A stretch of 64,000 nt of DNA from Cryobacterium soli (GCF_003611035.1 NZ_CP030033.1:1-64000); one strand, 5' to 3'; shown: positions 53,073 through 62,175, counted from the stretch's first letter. Program-made: numbers and translations. The notes: a model not told the origin generated them from the sequence alone.

Positions 53073-54509
53073 ATGCCCATTCTCTCCGCGGTTCAGCACA
53101 GGGCCGAGACGCACCCTCAGCAGCTCGCCGTGCAGATCGGCGACGATCGCCTGAGCTACGTCGAGCTGCGCGATGCTGTGCTGCAGCGACTGGGCGGAAC
53201 GCCGCCGGGCACAGACCGGCCGAAAGGCCCCACTGTCATCGGCCAACCCAACGGCCTCGAATTCGTTGTGCGATTCCTCGCCGGTGTCGCCGGCTTCGGC
53301 AGCGTCGCCGTGCTCGACCCTGGGTGGCCGGCGGAGCAGCGTGCCGACGTGCTTGCCCGGCTCAGGGGACTCGAGAGCACGACCGTGGTCCCCGAGACCA
53401 TGGCCGACGGGCCGCCGGACTCCACCTTTCTGTACGGGTTCACGTCGGGCACGACAGCGGTGCCCAAGGCGTTCCGCCGCACGCGGCGTTCGTGGCAACA
53501 GTCGTTCCCCCGCAGCGCCGGGGTGCTCGGCCTCACCCGGGACGACAGTACCCTCGCGCCCGGACCGCTCAGCGCCAGCCTGAATCTCTATGCCCTGGCC
53601 GAATCCCTGCACGTCGGGGCGACCTTCCACTCACTGCCGGGTTTCGATGTGGCGGCGGCACTCGAGCGCATCGAGAACCACGGCATCACCCGGCTGGTGG
53701 CTGTGCCGGCCGTGCTGCGGCTGCTCGCCCAACGGGGGTTGGCGTCGAACCGGCTGTGCCGGGCGATCACCAGCATCGTCAGCGGGGGAGCCAAGCTCGA
53801 CCTCGACACCACTGTGCTCCTGCAACGGTGGGCGCCCGCCGCGACGGTTTCCGCCTACTACGGTGCCGCCGAACTCGGGTTCGTCTCCGCGACGGTCCTG
53901 GCACCCGGTCAGCCTCCGCAGCCCACCGGGACGGCCGTCGGGCTGCCCTTCCCAGGGGTACGGATCCGGATCGTCGACGACCAGGGCGCCGTCGTCGCAC
54001 CCGGGATAACCGGGACCATCCAGGTTTCCAGCGACCTGGTGTGCGACGGCTACCTCTGGGGAGACGACGGGGCGGCCTTCCAACGGCTGGGCACCTGGTG
54101 CACGGTGGGCGACCACGGCTTCCTCGACGGAGCCGGTGTGCTGCACCACCTGGGTCGCAGTCAGGATATGATCCTGAGCGCCGGCAGCAACGTCTACCCG
54201 CAGGAAGTGGAGGCGGCCCTGCAGGCGCTGCCCGGCGTGCGGGCCGCCGTGGTGACAGGCCTGCCCGACGCGACCCGCGGGCACCGGGTGGTGGCCGCGG
54301 TGCTCGGTGACACCGACATGGTCGCCGGCACCGACCTGGATGCGGTGAGCCTGCGCGCCGCGTGCGGCGCAGCGCTGGTGGCTCCCAAACGGCCGCACGC
54401 CTACTACCGGATGAGCGAACTGCCCCTCACCCCGGCGGGAAAGGTCAGCCGCAGAATGCTCGGCCGCTGGATCGAACAGGGGGACTCGCGTGTCGTTCGA
54501 CTGCGCTGA
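53073..54509 (+). CDS. Class I adenylate-forming ligase, YhfT-like
   Basis: A 478-residue acyl-activating enzyme. The P-loop FTSGTTAVPKAFRRTRRSW, YYGAAELGFVS, the aspartate in CTVGDHGFL, and LGRSQDMILSAGSNVYPQEVE with a terminal TPAGKVSRRML carry the A3 to A10 core motifs. The short N-terminal domain and the AFRRTRRSW segment recall Bacillus YhfT. ATG 53073 sits about 6 bp after GAAAGGG. Acyl substrate unknown. It overlaps the thiolase-like gene by 20 bp. Confidence 0.85.
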   Translation: MPILSAVQHRAETHPQQLAVQIGDDRLSYVELRDAVLQRLGGTPPGTDRPKGPTVIGQPNGLEFVVRFLAGVAGFGSVAVLDPGWPAEQRADVLARLRGLESTTVVPETMADGPPDSTFLYGFTSGTTAVPKAFRRTRRSWQQSFPRSAGVLGLTRDDSTLAPGPLSASLNLYALAESLHVGATFHSLPGFDVAAALERIENHGITRLVAVPAVLRLLAQRGLASNRLCRAITSIVSGGAKLDLDTTVLLQRWAPAATVSAYYGAAELGFVSATVLAPGQPPQPTGTAVGLPFPGVRIRIVDDQGAVVAPGITGTIQVSSDLVCDGYLWGDDGAAFQRLGTWCTVGDHGFLDGAGVLHHLGRSQDMILSAGSNVYPQEVEAALQALPGVRAAVVTGLPDATRGHRVVAAVLGDTDMVAGTDLDAVSLRAACGAALVAPKRPHAYYRMSELPLTPAGKVSRRMLGRWIEQGDSRVVRLR

Positions 54510-55764
54510 CCAGGCCGGCAGCAACACAGCCGGCAGCAACACGGCCGGCACCCTCGCAGCCGGACGCGACCCGGACGGCAAGACCTCGTCCGCGGCCGAC
54601 CGGGAGCCGGTGATCCTGCTGGGCCGCCGAACGGCCTTCGCCCGACGCAATGGCGCGCTGGGCACAGTCACCCAGGAGAACCTTCTGGCGCCGGTGCTTG
54701 CGGCTGTGCTGGCCGACACCGGAATCCCTGCGGTGGAGGTGGATGACGTCATCATCGGCAATGCGGTCGGCGGCGGCGGCAACGTGGCCCGACTGGCCCT
54801 GCTGACGGCGGGGATGCCGGTCACGGTGCCGGGGCAGACCATCGACCGCCAGTGTGGGTCGGGGCTCGAGGCCATTGTGCTGGCCTGCCGACTGGTTCAG
54901 GCCGGCGCCGGCAGCCTCTACCTCGCCGGTGGGGTCGACAGTACGAGCACGGCGCCACTTCGCGCCCACCGCCTCAGCTCCGTGCCCGGCGCGCCCGACT
55001 TCTACGACCGGGTGCGTTTCGCCCCGGATCACCTGGGCGACCCGGACATGGGTGTCGCAGCCGACACCGTTGCGGCGGCCTACGGCATCACCCGCGAACG
55101 CCAGGATGCCTTCGCGCTGCGCAGCCATCAGCTCGCCGTGGCGGCGAGAGCGGCAGGTGCATTCGAGGACGAGATCGTCGCCATCCAGACACCGACCGGG
55201 CCCTTCGCGGTTGACTCCGGTCCCCGCCCGGGGCTGGGGGAGAGACTCCTGGCTCGGTTCCCGGCGGCGTTCACCCCCGGTGGATCCGTCACTGCCGGGA
55301 ACTCCTGCGCCGACGCCGACGGTGCGGTGGTCGTGGTCGTGACCAGCCGCGCCCAAGCCGACGCCTGGGGCGCGTCCGGGTACCTGCGCTTCGTGGACGC
55401 GGTCCCGGCAGGCGTCGACCCGACGCTGCTGGGCGTGGGCGGGGCAGCGGCCGGACAGGCGCTCTTCGCCCGCACAGGTGTGGCTCCCGGCGACGTGGAC
55501 CGGGTCGAGTTCACAGAAGCGTTCGCGGCCCAGGTGCTGGCCTCGCTCGACCTGATGGGCCTGCCTTCGGAGCAGGCCAACCGCCAGGGCGGGGCGCTGG
55601 CCCTCGGGCATCCTTACGGCGCCTCAGGCGCGATGCTGGTGCTTCGGCTCCTGCAGCAGGCGCAAAGCGACGCGTCAGCGGGAGAACTGGGTCTGACCGC
55701 ACTCAGCATCGCAGGTGGCCTCGGCCTGGCCGCCCTGTGGCGGTGGGAGACGCCGAACGGTTGA
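54490..55764 (+). CDS. Thiolase-family protein with altered catalytic motifs, YhfS-like
   Basis: A 424-residue thiolase-fold protein starting at GTG 54490 inside the ligase gene. The nucleophile Cys122 is kept in TIDRQCGSGLEA and His374 in LALGHPYGASG. The NEAFA motif reads TEAFA (Thr342), and the C-terminal CxGGG reads SIAGG (Ser406), so the residues that orient and protonate the second substrate differ. The first 40 residues are a low-complexity extension containing 15-bp repeats; GTG 54610 would give a conventional N-terminus. Bacillus YhfS lies beside YhfT in a similar pair. Confidence 0.85.
   Translation: MSFDCADQAGSNTAGSNTAGTLAAGRDPDGKTSSAADREPVILLGRRTAFARRNGALGTVTQENLLAPVLAAVLADTGIPAVEVDDVIIGNAVGGGGNVARLALLTAGMPVTVPGQTIDRQCGSGLEAIVLACRLVQAGAGSLYLAGGVDSTSTAPLRAHRLSSVPGAPDFYDRVRFAPDHLGDPDMGVAADTVAAAYGITRERQDAFALRSHQLAVAARAAGAFEDEIVAIQTPTGPFAVDSGPRPGLGERLLARFPAAFTPGGSVTAGNSCADADGAVVVVVTSRAQADAWGASGYLRFVDAVPAGVDPTLLGVGGAAAGQALFARTGVAPGDVDRVEFTEAFAAQVLASLDLMGLPSEQANRQGGALALGHPYGASGAMLVLRLLQQAQSDASAGELGLTALSIAGGLGLAALWRWETPNG
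54517..54561 (+). repeat. 15-bp tandem repeat, 3 units, at thiolase-like gene 5' end
   Basis: GGCAGCAACACAGCC, GGCAGCAACACGGCC and GGCACCCTCGCAGCC, encoding GSNTA, GSNTA, GTLAA in the N-terminal extension of the thiolase-like protein, just after the stop of the overlapping ligase gene. Confidence 0.88.
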
Positions 55765-55805
55765 CGGGATCAGGTCAGATCCGGTCGCCTGCTCCCAATT
55801 TCCTG

Positions 55806-55865
55806 AGATCCAGGGGCCCGGGGTCCAGCCGGCCCGGGATCCAGCCGCCTAGATCCAGTCGTCCT
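55806..55865. repeat. 15-bp degenerate tandem repeat, 4 units, between convergent genes
   Basis: AGATCCAGGGGCCCG, GGGTCCAGCCGGCCC, GGGATCCAGCCGCCT and AGATCCAGTCGTCCT. The last unit runs into the end of the leftward small gene. Mostly non-coding. Confidence 0.82.
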
Positions 55866-56115
55866 CGTCGTCGACGACGACGGCCGGCTGCGTGATGGTG
55901 GCGCTGTCTTCCTTCGGGTCGAACCGGATGACGGTGCCGTCGTCGAGTTCGATGACTGGATTGCCCTCGAGCCAGGTGAGCGTCCAGCGCCACCCGCTGG
56001 TGTCGTCGGGGAGGGCAGCGAGATCGCCCTCCACCGCCTGCAGGGCGATGAGGACGACCTCAGGCAGGCCCTCGGGCGGCGTGGCGCCGAGTGACCAGCG
56101 GGTTCCGAGCTGCAT
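55849..56115 (-). CDS. Unrecognised small acidic protein
   Basis: An 88-residue protein with strands WTLTWLEGNPVIELDDGTVIRFD and an acidic C-terminus DDEDDW. It begins 1 bp after the GNAT gene stop in the same direction and belongs to the valS-GNAT transcript. No family recognised. Confidence 0.65.
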   Translation of the reverse strand: MQLGTRWSLGATPPEGLPEVVLIALQAVEGDLAALPDDTSGWRWTLTWLEGNPVIELDDGTVIRFDPKEDSATITQPAVVVDDEDDWI

Positions 56116-56116
56116 G

Positions 56117-56563
56117 TTAGACCTCGGCCTCGTAGGTGACCCAGCTGGTGCGGGTGCCGACCTCGTCGTAGAGCTTCTGCGCGGTCTTGTTGTCCGCCGC
56201 CGTGACCCACTGCAGGGAACTGTAGTTGTGCGCCTTGGCGTACTCCTTGGCGAAGTCCATCAGGGCCCGACCGGTGCCGGTGTCGCGGGCATCCGGTGCC
56301 ACGAAGAGATCGTCGACGAAGAGCCCGACGTCGCCGCTGAGGGTGCGCGGAACCGCACGGTAGAGCGTGAAGCCGACGAAGTCACCATTGTCGTCAACCG
56401 CGACAGCGCCGTCGAGGTCATGGTTCTTGTCGATGATCCAGCTCCACACGCGCAGAGCCTTCTCGTCGGTGAGGTCGCTCTTGTAGAACTCGCTGTAGCC
56501 CTCGAAAAGACCCAGCCACGGGAAGAAGTCCTTGTCGCCGAGCGGGCGGACCTGTACAGACAT
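56117..56563 (-). CDS. GNAT family N-acetyltransferase
   Basis: A 148-residue acetyltransferase. The acetyl-CoA pyrophosphate loop is in VAPDARDTGTGRALMDFA, after strand FVDDLFVAP, and LQWVTAADNKTAQKLYDEVG is the usual motif B. It starts 9 bp after valS. Acceptor unknown. Confidence 0.9.
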   Translation of the reverse strand: MSVQVRPLGDKDFFPWLGLFEGYSEFYKSDLTDEKALRVWSWIIDKNHDLDGAVAVDDNGDFVGFTLYRAVPRTLSGDVGLFVDDLFVAPDARDTGTGRALMDFAKEYAKAHNYSSLQWVTAADNKTAQKLYDEVGTRTSWVTYEAEV

Positions 56564-56572
56564 GCGTTCTCC

Positions 56573-59155
56573 TTAAATTTCCGACACCGTGGCGAGCACG
56601 ATATCAGTCACGACCAACTCGGCGGCCTCGACGAAGGTCAAGTCCTCGATACGGCCTACTGCTTTCAAATCGGCGGCGACCTGCCCGAGCAGGGCCACCT
56701 CTGCCGCTGGGCCTCCGATGGTGGCGGAGGTGACAGCGGACTTCTGTGACGCTTTGGCGTCGGTCTTGGCTCGACGGATGCCCGTGAGGGCGCGGCTGGC
56801 CAGATCGAGCAGGGCGAGCGAGTCGGCATCCGCCGGCGTCGAGCCTGCGACGGGCCACGGAGCGCGGTGGACCGAGCCGTCGTTGGACCAGGACCAGGCC
56901 TCTTCGGTGGCGAACGGAACGAACGGCGCGAACAGCCGAAGCAACGTGGAGAGGGCCTGGCGCAGGGCGGCGACGGCCGACGCCTGCTCGGGGCCGGGCT
57001 CGCCGTAGGCGCGTTCCTTGACCAGCTCGAGGTAGTCGTCGCAGAAGGTCCAGAAGAAGCTCTCCGACACCTCCAGCGCACGAGCATGGTCGAACGCGTC
57101 GAACGCGGCTGTGGCCTGGGTCACCACCACGTCGAGACGGGCAAGCATGCTCGCGTCGATCGGCTCGGTGACCGGCGCTGAGTCGTCGCCGGCGAAGCCG
57201 AGGATGAACTTGCTCGCGTTGAGAATCTTGATCGCCAGGCGGCGACCGATCTTGATCTGGGTGGGGTTCTTGGGGTCGAACGCCGCGTCGGTGCCGAGGC
57301 GGGACGAGGCTGCCCAGTACCGCACGGCATCCGAACCGTGCTGCACGAGCACGTCGGCCGGGGTGACAACGTTGCCCTTGGACTTCGACATCTTCTTGCG
57401 GTCGGGGTCCACGATGAAGCCCGACAGTGCGGCGTGCTTCCACGGTGATTCGCCGTGTTCGAGTTCCGCGCGCAACAGCGTGGAGAACAACCAGGTGCGG
57501 ATGATGTCCTGGCCCTGCGGGCGCAGCGAGTACGGGTAGACCAGGTCGAAGAGCTCAGGGTCCGTTTCCCAGCCGCCCGCCAACTGCGGGGTCAGCGAGG
57601 AGGTGGCCCAGGTGTCCATCACGTCGACCTCGCCCACGAAGCCATTGGCGACACCGCGCTGCTCGGCCGTGTAGCCGGGAGCCACATCGGAGGACGGGTC
57701 GACCGGGAGCAGCTCGCGGGTGGCGATGATCGGCTGGTCGAAGACCGGGTTGGCGTCGGCGTCGAGCGGGTACCAAACCGGGAGCGGCACGCCGAAGAAC
57801 CGCTGCCGGGACACCAGCCAGTCACCGGTGAGACCGTTGACCCAGTTCTCGTAGCGCACGCGCATGAACTCAGGATGCCACTGCAAAGCGGTTCCGTGTT
57901 CGATGAGCCGGGCCCGCAGCGCTTCGTCGCGGGCGCCGTTGCGGATGTACCACTGGCGGGTGGAGACGATCTCGAGGGGCTTGTCGCCCTTTTCGAAGAA
58001 TTTGACCGGGTGCACGATCGGCTTGGGCTCACCGATCAGGTCGCCGGATGCGCGGAGCAGGTCGACCATGGCCTGCTTGGCGGAGAACACCGTCTTGCCG
58101 GCGAGCTGCGCGTACGCGGCTTGCGCGTCGGGCGTGGTGATGACGTCGGGCGCCTCGGCAATGATGCGGCCGTCGAAGCCCATGATCGCACGGTTGGGCA
58201 GATCGAGTTCGCGCCACCAGACCACGTCGGTGACGTCGCCGAAGGTGCAGATCATGGCAATGCCCGATCCCTTGTCCTTCTGGGCGAGGTGGTGCGCGAG
58301 GATCGGCACCTCCACGTCGAACACCGGGGTGCGCACGGTGGTGCCGAAGAGCGGCTTGTAGCGCTCGTCGTCCGGATGCGCCACGAGCGCCACACACGCC
58401 GCGAGGAGTTCGGGGCGGGTGGTCTCGATCTCGATGGTGGAGCCATCCGGCTTGTGGAAGGAGACCCGGTGGTAGGCGGCGGGCATCTCCTTGTCCTCGA
58501 GCTCGGCCTGGGCCACGGCCGTACGGAAGGTGACGTCCCAGAGCGTCGGCGCCATGGCCTGGTAGGCCTCGCCGCGGGTGACGTTGCCCACGAACGCGAG
58601 CTGCGAGGCGAAGATCGACTCCGGCGCGATGGTGCGGTAGCTCTGGGTCCAGTCGACGGAGAGGCCGAGGGTGCGCCACAGCTCTTCGAACTGCTTCTCG
58701 TCCTCGACGGTGAGTCGTTCGCACAGCTCGATGAAGTTGCGACGGCTCACGGGGAGCTGGTCGGCGGCCTTGGTGCTCTTGCCGTCGCCACCCTCGAAGG
58801 GGGGCACGAAGTCGGGGGTGTACGGCAGCGACGGGTCGCAGCGCACGCCGTAGAAGTTCTGCACGCGGCGCTCGGTGGGCAGACCGTTGTCGTCCCAACC
58901 CATCGGGTAGAACACGCTCTTGCCGCGCATACGCTGGAATCGTGCGACGACATCGGTGTGGGTGTAACTGAAGACATGTCCGATGTGGAGGGAACCGGAT
59001 GCGGTGGGCGGCGGGGTGTCGATCGAGAAGATCGACTCCTTCGCGGCAGCGGCCCGGTCGAACCGGTAGGTGCCCTGAGCCTCCCAGCTGGCTTCCCATT
59101 TGGCTTCGAGCCCTTCGAGGACTGGCTTTTCGGGAACGCGGTCAGCGTTGCTCAT
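56573..59155 (-). CDS. valS: Valyl-tRNA synthetase
   Basis: An 860-residue class Ia synthetase. HIGH motif is in GSLHIGHVFSYTHTD, the editing domain threonine-rich region in EIETTRPELLAACVALVAHPDD, and KMSKSKGN closes the catalytic site. A C-terminal anticodon-binding helical domain follows; the long coiled-coil tail found in some ValS is absent, as usual for this actinobacterial form. No T-box leader is visible in the 190-bp upstream gap. Confidence 0.96.
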   Translation of the reverse strand: MSNADRVPEKPVLEGLEAKWEASWEAQGTYRFDRAAAAKESIFSIDTPPPTASGSLHIGHVFSYTHTDVVARFQRMRGKSVFYPMGWDDNGLPTERRVQNFYGVRCDPSLPYTPDFVPPFEGGDGKSTKAADQLPVSRRNFIELCERLTVEDEKQFEELWRTLGLSVDWTQSYRTIAPESIFASQLAFVGNVTRGEAYQAMAPTLWDVTFRTAVAQAELEDKEMPAAYHRVSFHKPDGSTIEIETTRPELLAACVALVAHPDDERYKPLFGTTVRTPVFDVEVPILAHHLAQKDKGSGIAMICTFGDVTDVVWWRELDLPNRAIMGFDGRIIAEAPDVITTPDAQAAYAQLAGKTVFSAKQAMVDLLRASGDLIGEPKPIVHPVKFFEKGDKPLEIVSTRQWYIRNGARDEALRARLIEHGTALQWHPEFMRVRYENWVNGLTGDWLVSRQRFFGVPLPVWYPLDADANPVFDQPIIATRELLPVDPSSDVAPGYTAEQRGVANGFVGEVDVMDTWATSSLTPQLAGGWETDPELFDLVYPYSLRPQGQDIIRTWLFSTLLRAELEHGESPWKHAALSGFIVDPDRKKMSKSKGNVVTPADVLVQHGSDAVRYWAASSRLGTDAAFDPKNPTQIKIGRRLAIKILNASKFILGFAGDDSAPVTEPIDASMLARLDVVVTQATAAFDAFDHARALEVSESFFWTFCDDYLELVKERAYGEPGPEQASAVAALRQALSTLLRLFAPFVPFATEEAWSWSNDGSVHRAPWPVAGSTPADADSLALLDLASRALTGIRRAKTDAKASQKSAVTSATIGGPAAEVALLGQVAADLKAVGRIEDLTFVEAAELVVTDIVLATVSEI

Positions 59156-59344
59156 GACTCTCCGATTCTTATTTCAGCGGCACCGTGTCGATGGTGAGGT
59201 GCCTTCAGTACTGCTGAACCAATCTAGCCGATGCTCCGCCCCGACCAGCACGGCGACCCTCCGAACGGGCTGATCCGGGGCTTGTTTGGGAGTCTTCTCA
59301 GGAGGTTGGCCGGCTGATACCTGATCATCTCGAGGCTCGGTCGG

Positions 59345-60691
59345 CTAGAACGGCGGCGCTTCGGGAAGGGGGCGTGTCGGGCGTTGGTCCGGTCGTGTCG
59401 CCGTGTTGGGTGCGTGGGCCGGATGTGGGGGTGGGGTGGGTGGTGGCCCGAGGGTGGTTTCGGGGTAGGTGCGGTGGGTCGCCCCCGCCGGGGAGGTCCA
59501 GCGGAGCACTCCGCCGGGTTCCTGCACGACCGACCAGAGGGTCTGGTGTTTGAGCCGGTGGTGCGGGCCGCAGAGGTGGGCGAGGTTGTCGTAATCGGTG
59601 GGGCCGCCGGCCTCCCAGGCTGTGGTGTGGTCGATGTCGCTGCGGACGGCGGGGCGGGTGCAGCCGGGGAACCGGCAGGTGCCGTCCCGCAGACGCAGCC
59701 AACGGCGCAGGTCAGCGGGGACCGTGTAGCGGTCCTTCCCGACGGAGAGCACGGCGCCGGTCTTGGGATGAGTGAGCAGCCGGGCGAAACTGGGCGCTCC
59801 GGCGGCGATCTCCCGGGCCGTATCCGCGGGGATCGGCCCGTACCCCTCTAGGACACCGGGCTCGTCGCTCGTGCCCATCGCCGTGAGTACAGGGACGGTG
59901 ACGAGGACTTGGCCCTGAATCCCGCCGCCGGTACCCGACGGGGTCACGCCGTCCAGGGCCAGATCGGCCATGGCGTCGGCGCAGATCTGACCGATCGTGC
60001 GACGCTGTTCTTCCGGGAGGGCGTCGTCCTTGCGTTCCTGAGCCTGGGCGGCCCGGGCGATACGGGTAAGGCGGTCGTGCGCAGCCTGGGTGTGCTGCGC
60101 GGTGCCGTACCAGGTGAGGGTGCCCATGCCGTCGGGCCGTCCTTCCCACCACACGCCCCGTTCGGCGTGCGCGGCGGTGGCCCGGCTGGTCAGGGTTTCC
60201 GGGTGCCGGTGTTCCCGCACCCGCCGCGCCTTCACCCTGAGCTTGCCCACGGTGAGCTCCTTCGCCGCCGCCAACAACTCGGCTTCCAGCTCGGCGGCTT
60301 CCTCGAGCGGGATGAAGCTCAACTGCTCCATCAACACCTGCCCGTGCCGGTAACTGATCTCCCCACGCCTCATCGCGGTCAGGGTCGCTGTCATCGGACC
60401 GGCGAACATCGCCGATTCGCCGATCAGGTTCTCCGCCGTGCGCTCGGCCAGGTGCAGGGCGCACGCGACCTCGCTGGCGATGGTGCGGCGGGCGATCTCC
60501 TGGTCTTCCCACGCGGCGACCTTCCGCGAACTGGCCTGCGAATCGGTCAGGACCGGGCGGCGGGCCTCCTCGAACGCGCTGTCGGGTTCGAGGGCGTAGT
60601 CGGGGTTGAGCAGTTTCGCGATGACCGGGTCGGAGCTCCAGTCCTGCAGCTCGGCTAAGGCCCGGGCGCGGTTCGCGTTCGCCGTAGCAAT
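59345..60691 (-). CDS. DUF222 / HNH endonuclease family protein, start unclear
   Basis: The frame encodes a DUF222 domain (RARALAELQDW, SYRHGQVLMEQL, HPETLTSRATAAHAERG) and a C-terminal HNH nuclease (DGTCRFPGCTRPAVRSDIDHTTAW, seen as CRFPGCTRP then LCGPHHRLKHQTLW). No ATG, GTG or TTG occurs in frame where the domain should start; the frame runs open into the divergent tetR-like gene. The only candidate near the expected N-terminus is ATT at 60691, which gives a normal 448-residue length. It may be a 5'-decayed copy of a family that is multicopy in Microbacteriaceae. Confidence 0.65.
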   Translation of the reverse strand: MATANANRARALAELQDWSSDPVIAKLLNPDYALEPDSAFEEARRPVLTDSQASSRKVAAWEDQEIARRTIASEVACALHLAERTAENLIGESAMFAGPMTATLTAMRRGEISYRHGQVLMEQLSFIPLEEAAELEAELLAAAKELTVGKLRVKARRVREHRHPETLTSRATAAHAERGVWWEGRPDGMGTLTWYGTAQHTQAAHDRLTRIARAAQAQERKDDALPEEQRRTIGQICADAMADLALDGVTPSGTGGGIQGQVLVTVPVLTAMGTSDEPGVLEGYGPIPADTAREIAAGAPSFARLLTHPKTGAVLSVGKDRYTVPADLRRWLRLRDGTCRFPGCTRPAVRSDIDHTTAWEAGGPTDYDNLAHLCGPHHRLKHQTLWSVVQEPGGVLRWTSPAGATHRTYPETTLGPPPTPPPHPAHAPNTATRPDQRPTRPLPEAPPF

Positions 60692-60843
60692 GCTCCGGTG
60701 GGTGGGGGTGTGGAAAAGATTTCTGACCAGCCTGTTGTGGAGAAGGGGTGGGCGTTTTCCACGTACGGCTCGAGCATTTTCGAGCCGCGTCGCGGCACCC
60801 CGGGGCTGACCGCGGGGGTGGCGTTGTGTGGCACGATGGCTCT

Positions 60844-61587
60844 GTGACAGACCACGCCGCGCAGCCCCGTGCCGAACGAGGCCGGCCTCGCGCGGCGGCC
60901 GCCCATCGACCCGATCTGTCGGCGACGGAGCAGATCCTCGACGCGGCGGCTCAGCTGTTCGTCGAGCGGGGCTTCGCGGCCACATCGACCCGCGCGATCG
61001 CGGACCGGGTGGGCATCCGCCAGGCTTCGCTCTACTATCACTTCCCCAGCAAGGAGCAGATCCTCAAGGTGCTACTGATGCGCACCGTGCAACCCTCTAC
61101 GCGGGTAGCGGCGTATCTGGAGGCGGCACCGGAGCCGGCCGTGGTTCGCTTGGCCGCGCTGATCTGCTTCGATACCGGACAGCTGGCGAGATCGTCCTAC
61201 AACATCGGAACGCTGTACTTCCTCCCGGAGATTCGCAATGAGCTCCTCGAGCCGTTCCGGCGGGAACGTGCCAGGCTCCGGGACACCTACGCGGCACTCA
61301 TCATGCACAGCGTCGAGGCCTCGGTCCGGGCCGATCTCGGACCCACGGGAGGCGGCTCCAGATCCGCACTCGACTATCTGGTCGACGTGATCTTCGGTCT
61401 GGTGGAGAGCGTGATCGCCATCCGCGCCGATCGCCCCGACGAGGATGCGGCGGCGCTGGTCTCCACAATCCTGTACAGCAGCCTGCGGGTGCTGGGTCAT
61501 GACGGGGACTCCAGCCCTGGCATCACCGAGCAGGCCGGAATCCTGTTGAGGGGGATGCCCGACGCCCCCGTGGTGCCGGAGACCTGA
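60844..61587 (+). CDS. TetR-family transcriptional regulator
   Basis: A 247-residue regulator from GTG 60844. The DNA-binding domain is LDAAAQLFVERGFAATSTRAIADRVGIRQASLYYHFPSKEQIL, seen as FAATSTRAIADRVGI and SLYYHFPSKEQI; the C-terminal ligand domain is helical and long. It is divergent from the DUF222 gene. Ligand and targets unknown. Confidence 0.9.
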   Translation: MTDHAAQPRAERGRPRAAAAHRPDLSATEQILDAAAQLFVERGFAATSTRAIADRVGIRQASLYYHFPSKEQILKVLLMRTVQPSTRVAAYLEAAPEPAVVRLAALICFDTGQLARSSYNIGTLYFLPEIRNELLEPFRRERARLRDTYAALIMHSVEASVRADLGPTGGGSRSALDYLVDVIFGLVESVIAIRADRPDEDAAALVSTILYSSLRVLGHDGDSSPGITEQAGILLRGMPDAPVVPET

Positions 61588-61644
61588 GCCTCCTGGACCC
61601 TGGGCAGCACAGCGGTGGGGCCGGGATTGTCATTGTGCGCTATT

Positions 61645-61678
61645 TAGCTTGAGTGCTAGATTGCAAACATGCAAGCTA
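61645..61678. promoter_or_regulatory. Dyad and extended -10 at ArsR-type regulator start
   Basis: TAGCTTG (61645-61651) and CAAGCTA (61672-61678) form a 7-bp inverted repeat with 20 bp between, the right arm lying in codons 2-3 of the regulator gene. Between them is TGCTAGATT, an extended -10, placing transcription start at the ATG (leaderless). An autorepressor site is likely. Confidence 0.5.
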
Positions 61679-62175
61679 TCAGCACGACCGAAGCCGTTGG
61701 TGATGTCTTCACAGCTCTGGCACATCCCACTCGTCGGCAGATTCTGCAGGACCTGAAAGACGGCGAGCTGGCCGCGGGGGAGATCGCCGCACGGTTCACG
61801 GCTACCGGGCCCACGATTTCCCGGCACCTGTCAGTGCTCCGGGTCGCTGGTCTCGTCACGGAACGTCGCGACGCCAACCGCATCCTGTATTCGCTTGCGG
61901 GCGACCGCCTCGCCCTGTCGGTTGGCGACTTCCTGTCCACGGTCTGTCCAGAACAGATGGTCCTGCGCAGCATCCGACCGACATCGCGCCCAGCCGCCGT
62001 ATCGCCCGGCGCGGAGTCGGTCGGTCACTCCACGAAGTCGTCGGCTAAGGGTGTGCGCCCGACGGCGCATACGGGCGCTCAGAAGGCGAACCGGAAGGCC
62101 CAGAAGTCTGCAGCGAAAGCTGAGCGAGCCCAGAAAGCCCAGAAAGGCGTCACGCCTGTCCGGGACGCTCGATGA
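61669..62175 (+). CDS. ArsR-family helix-turn-helix regulator with basic tail
   Basis: A 168-residue protein. The winged helix is at the N-terminus: LAHPTRRQILQDLKDGELAAGEIAARF with ISRHLSVLRVAGLV and RDANRILYSL, seen as TRRQILQDLKDGEL and ISRHLSVLRVAGLV. It is of the SdpR/ArsR autorepressor kind and has no cysteine metal site. The last 60 residues are Lys/Ala/Gln-rich and could bind nucleic acid or be disordered. It overlaps the next gene by 4 bp. Confidence 0.88.
   Translation: MQAISTTEAVGDVFTALAHPTRRQILQDLKDGELAAGEIAARFTATGPTISRHLSVLRVAGLVTERRDANRILYSLAGDRLALSVGDFLSTVCPEQMVLRSIRPTSRPAAVSPGAESVGHSTKSSAKGVRPTAHTGAQKANRKAQKSAAKAERAQKAQKGVTPVRDAR

Noticed and set aside
59156..59344. T-box leader or other riboswitch before valS
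   Set aside because: No T-box sequence, specifier loop or terminator/antiterminator pair could be found in the 190-bp gap.
59345..60843. DUF222/HNH region as a mobile element (HNH homing nuclease in an intron or phage)
   Set aside because: No flanking repeats, integrase, transposase or phage genes; the family is a common chromosomal multicopy family in this group.
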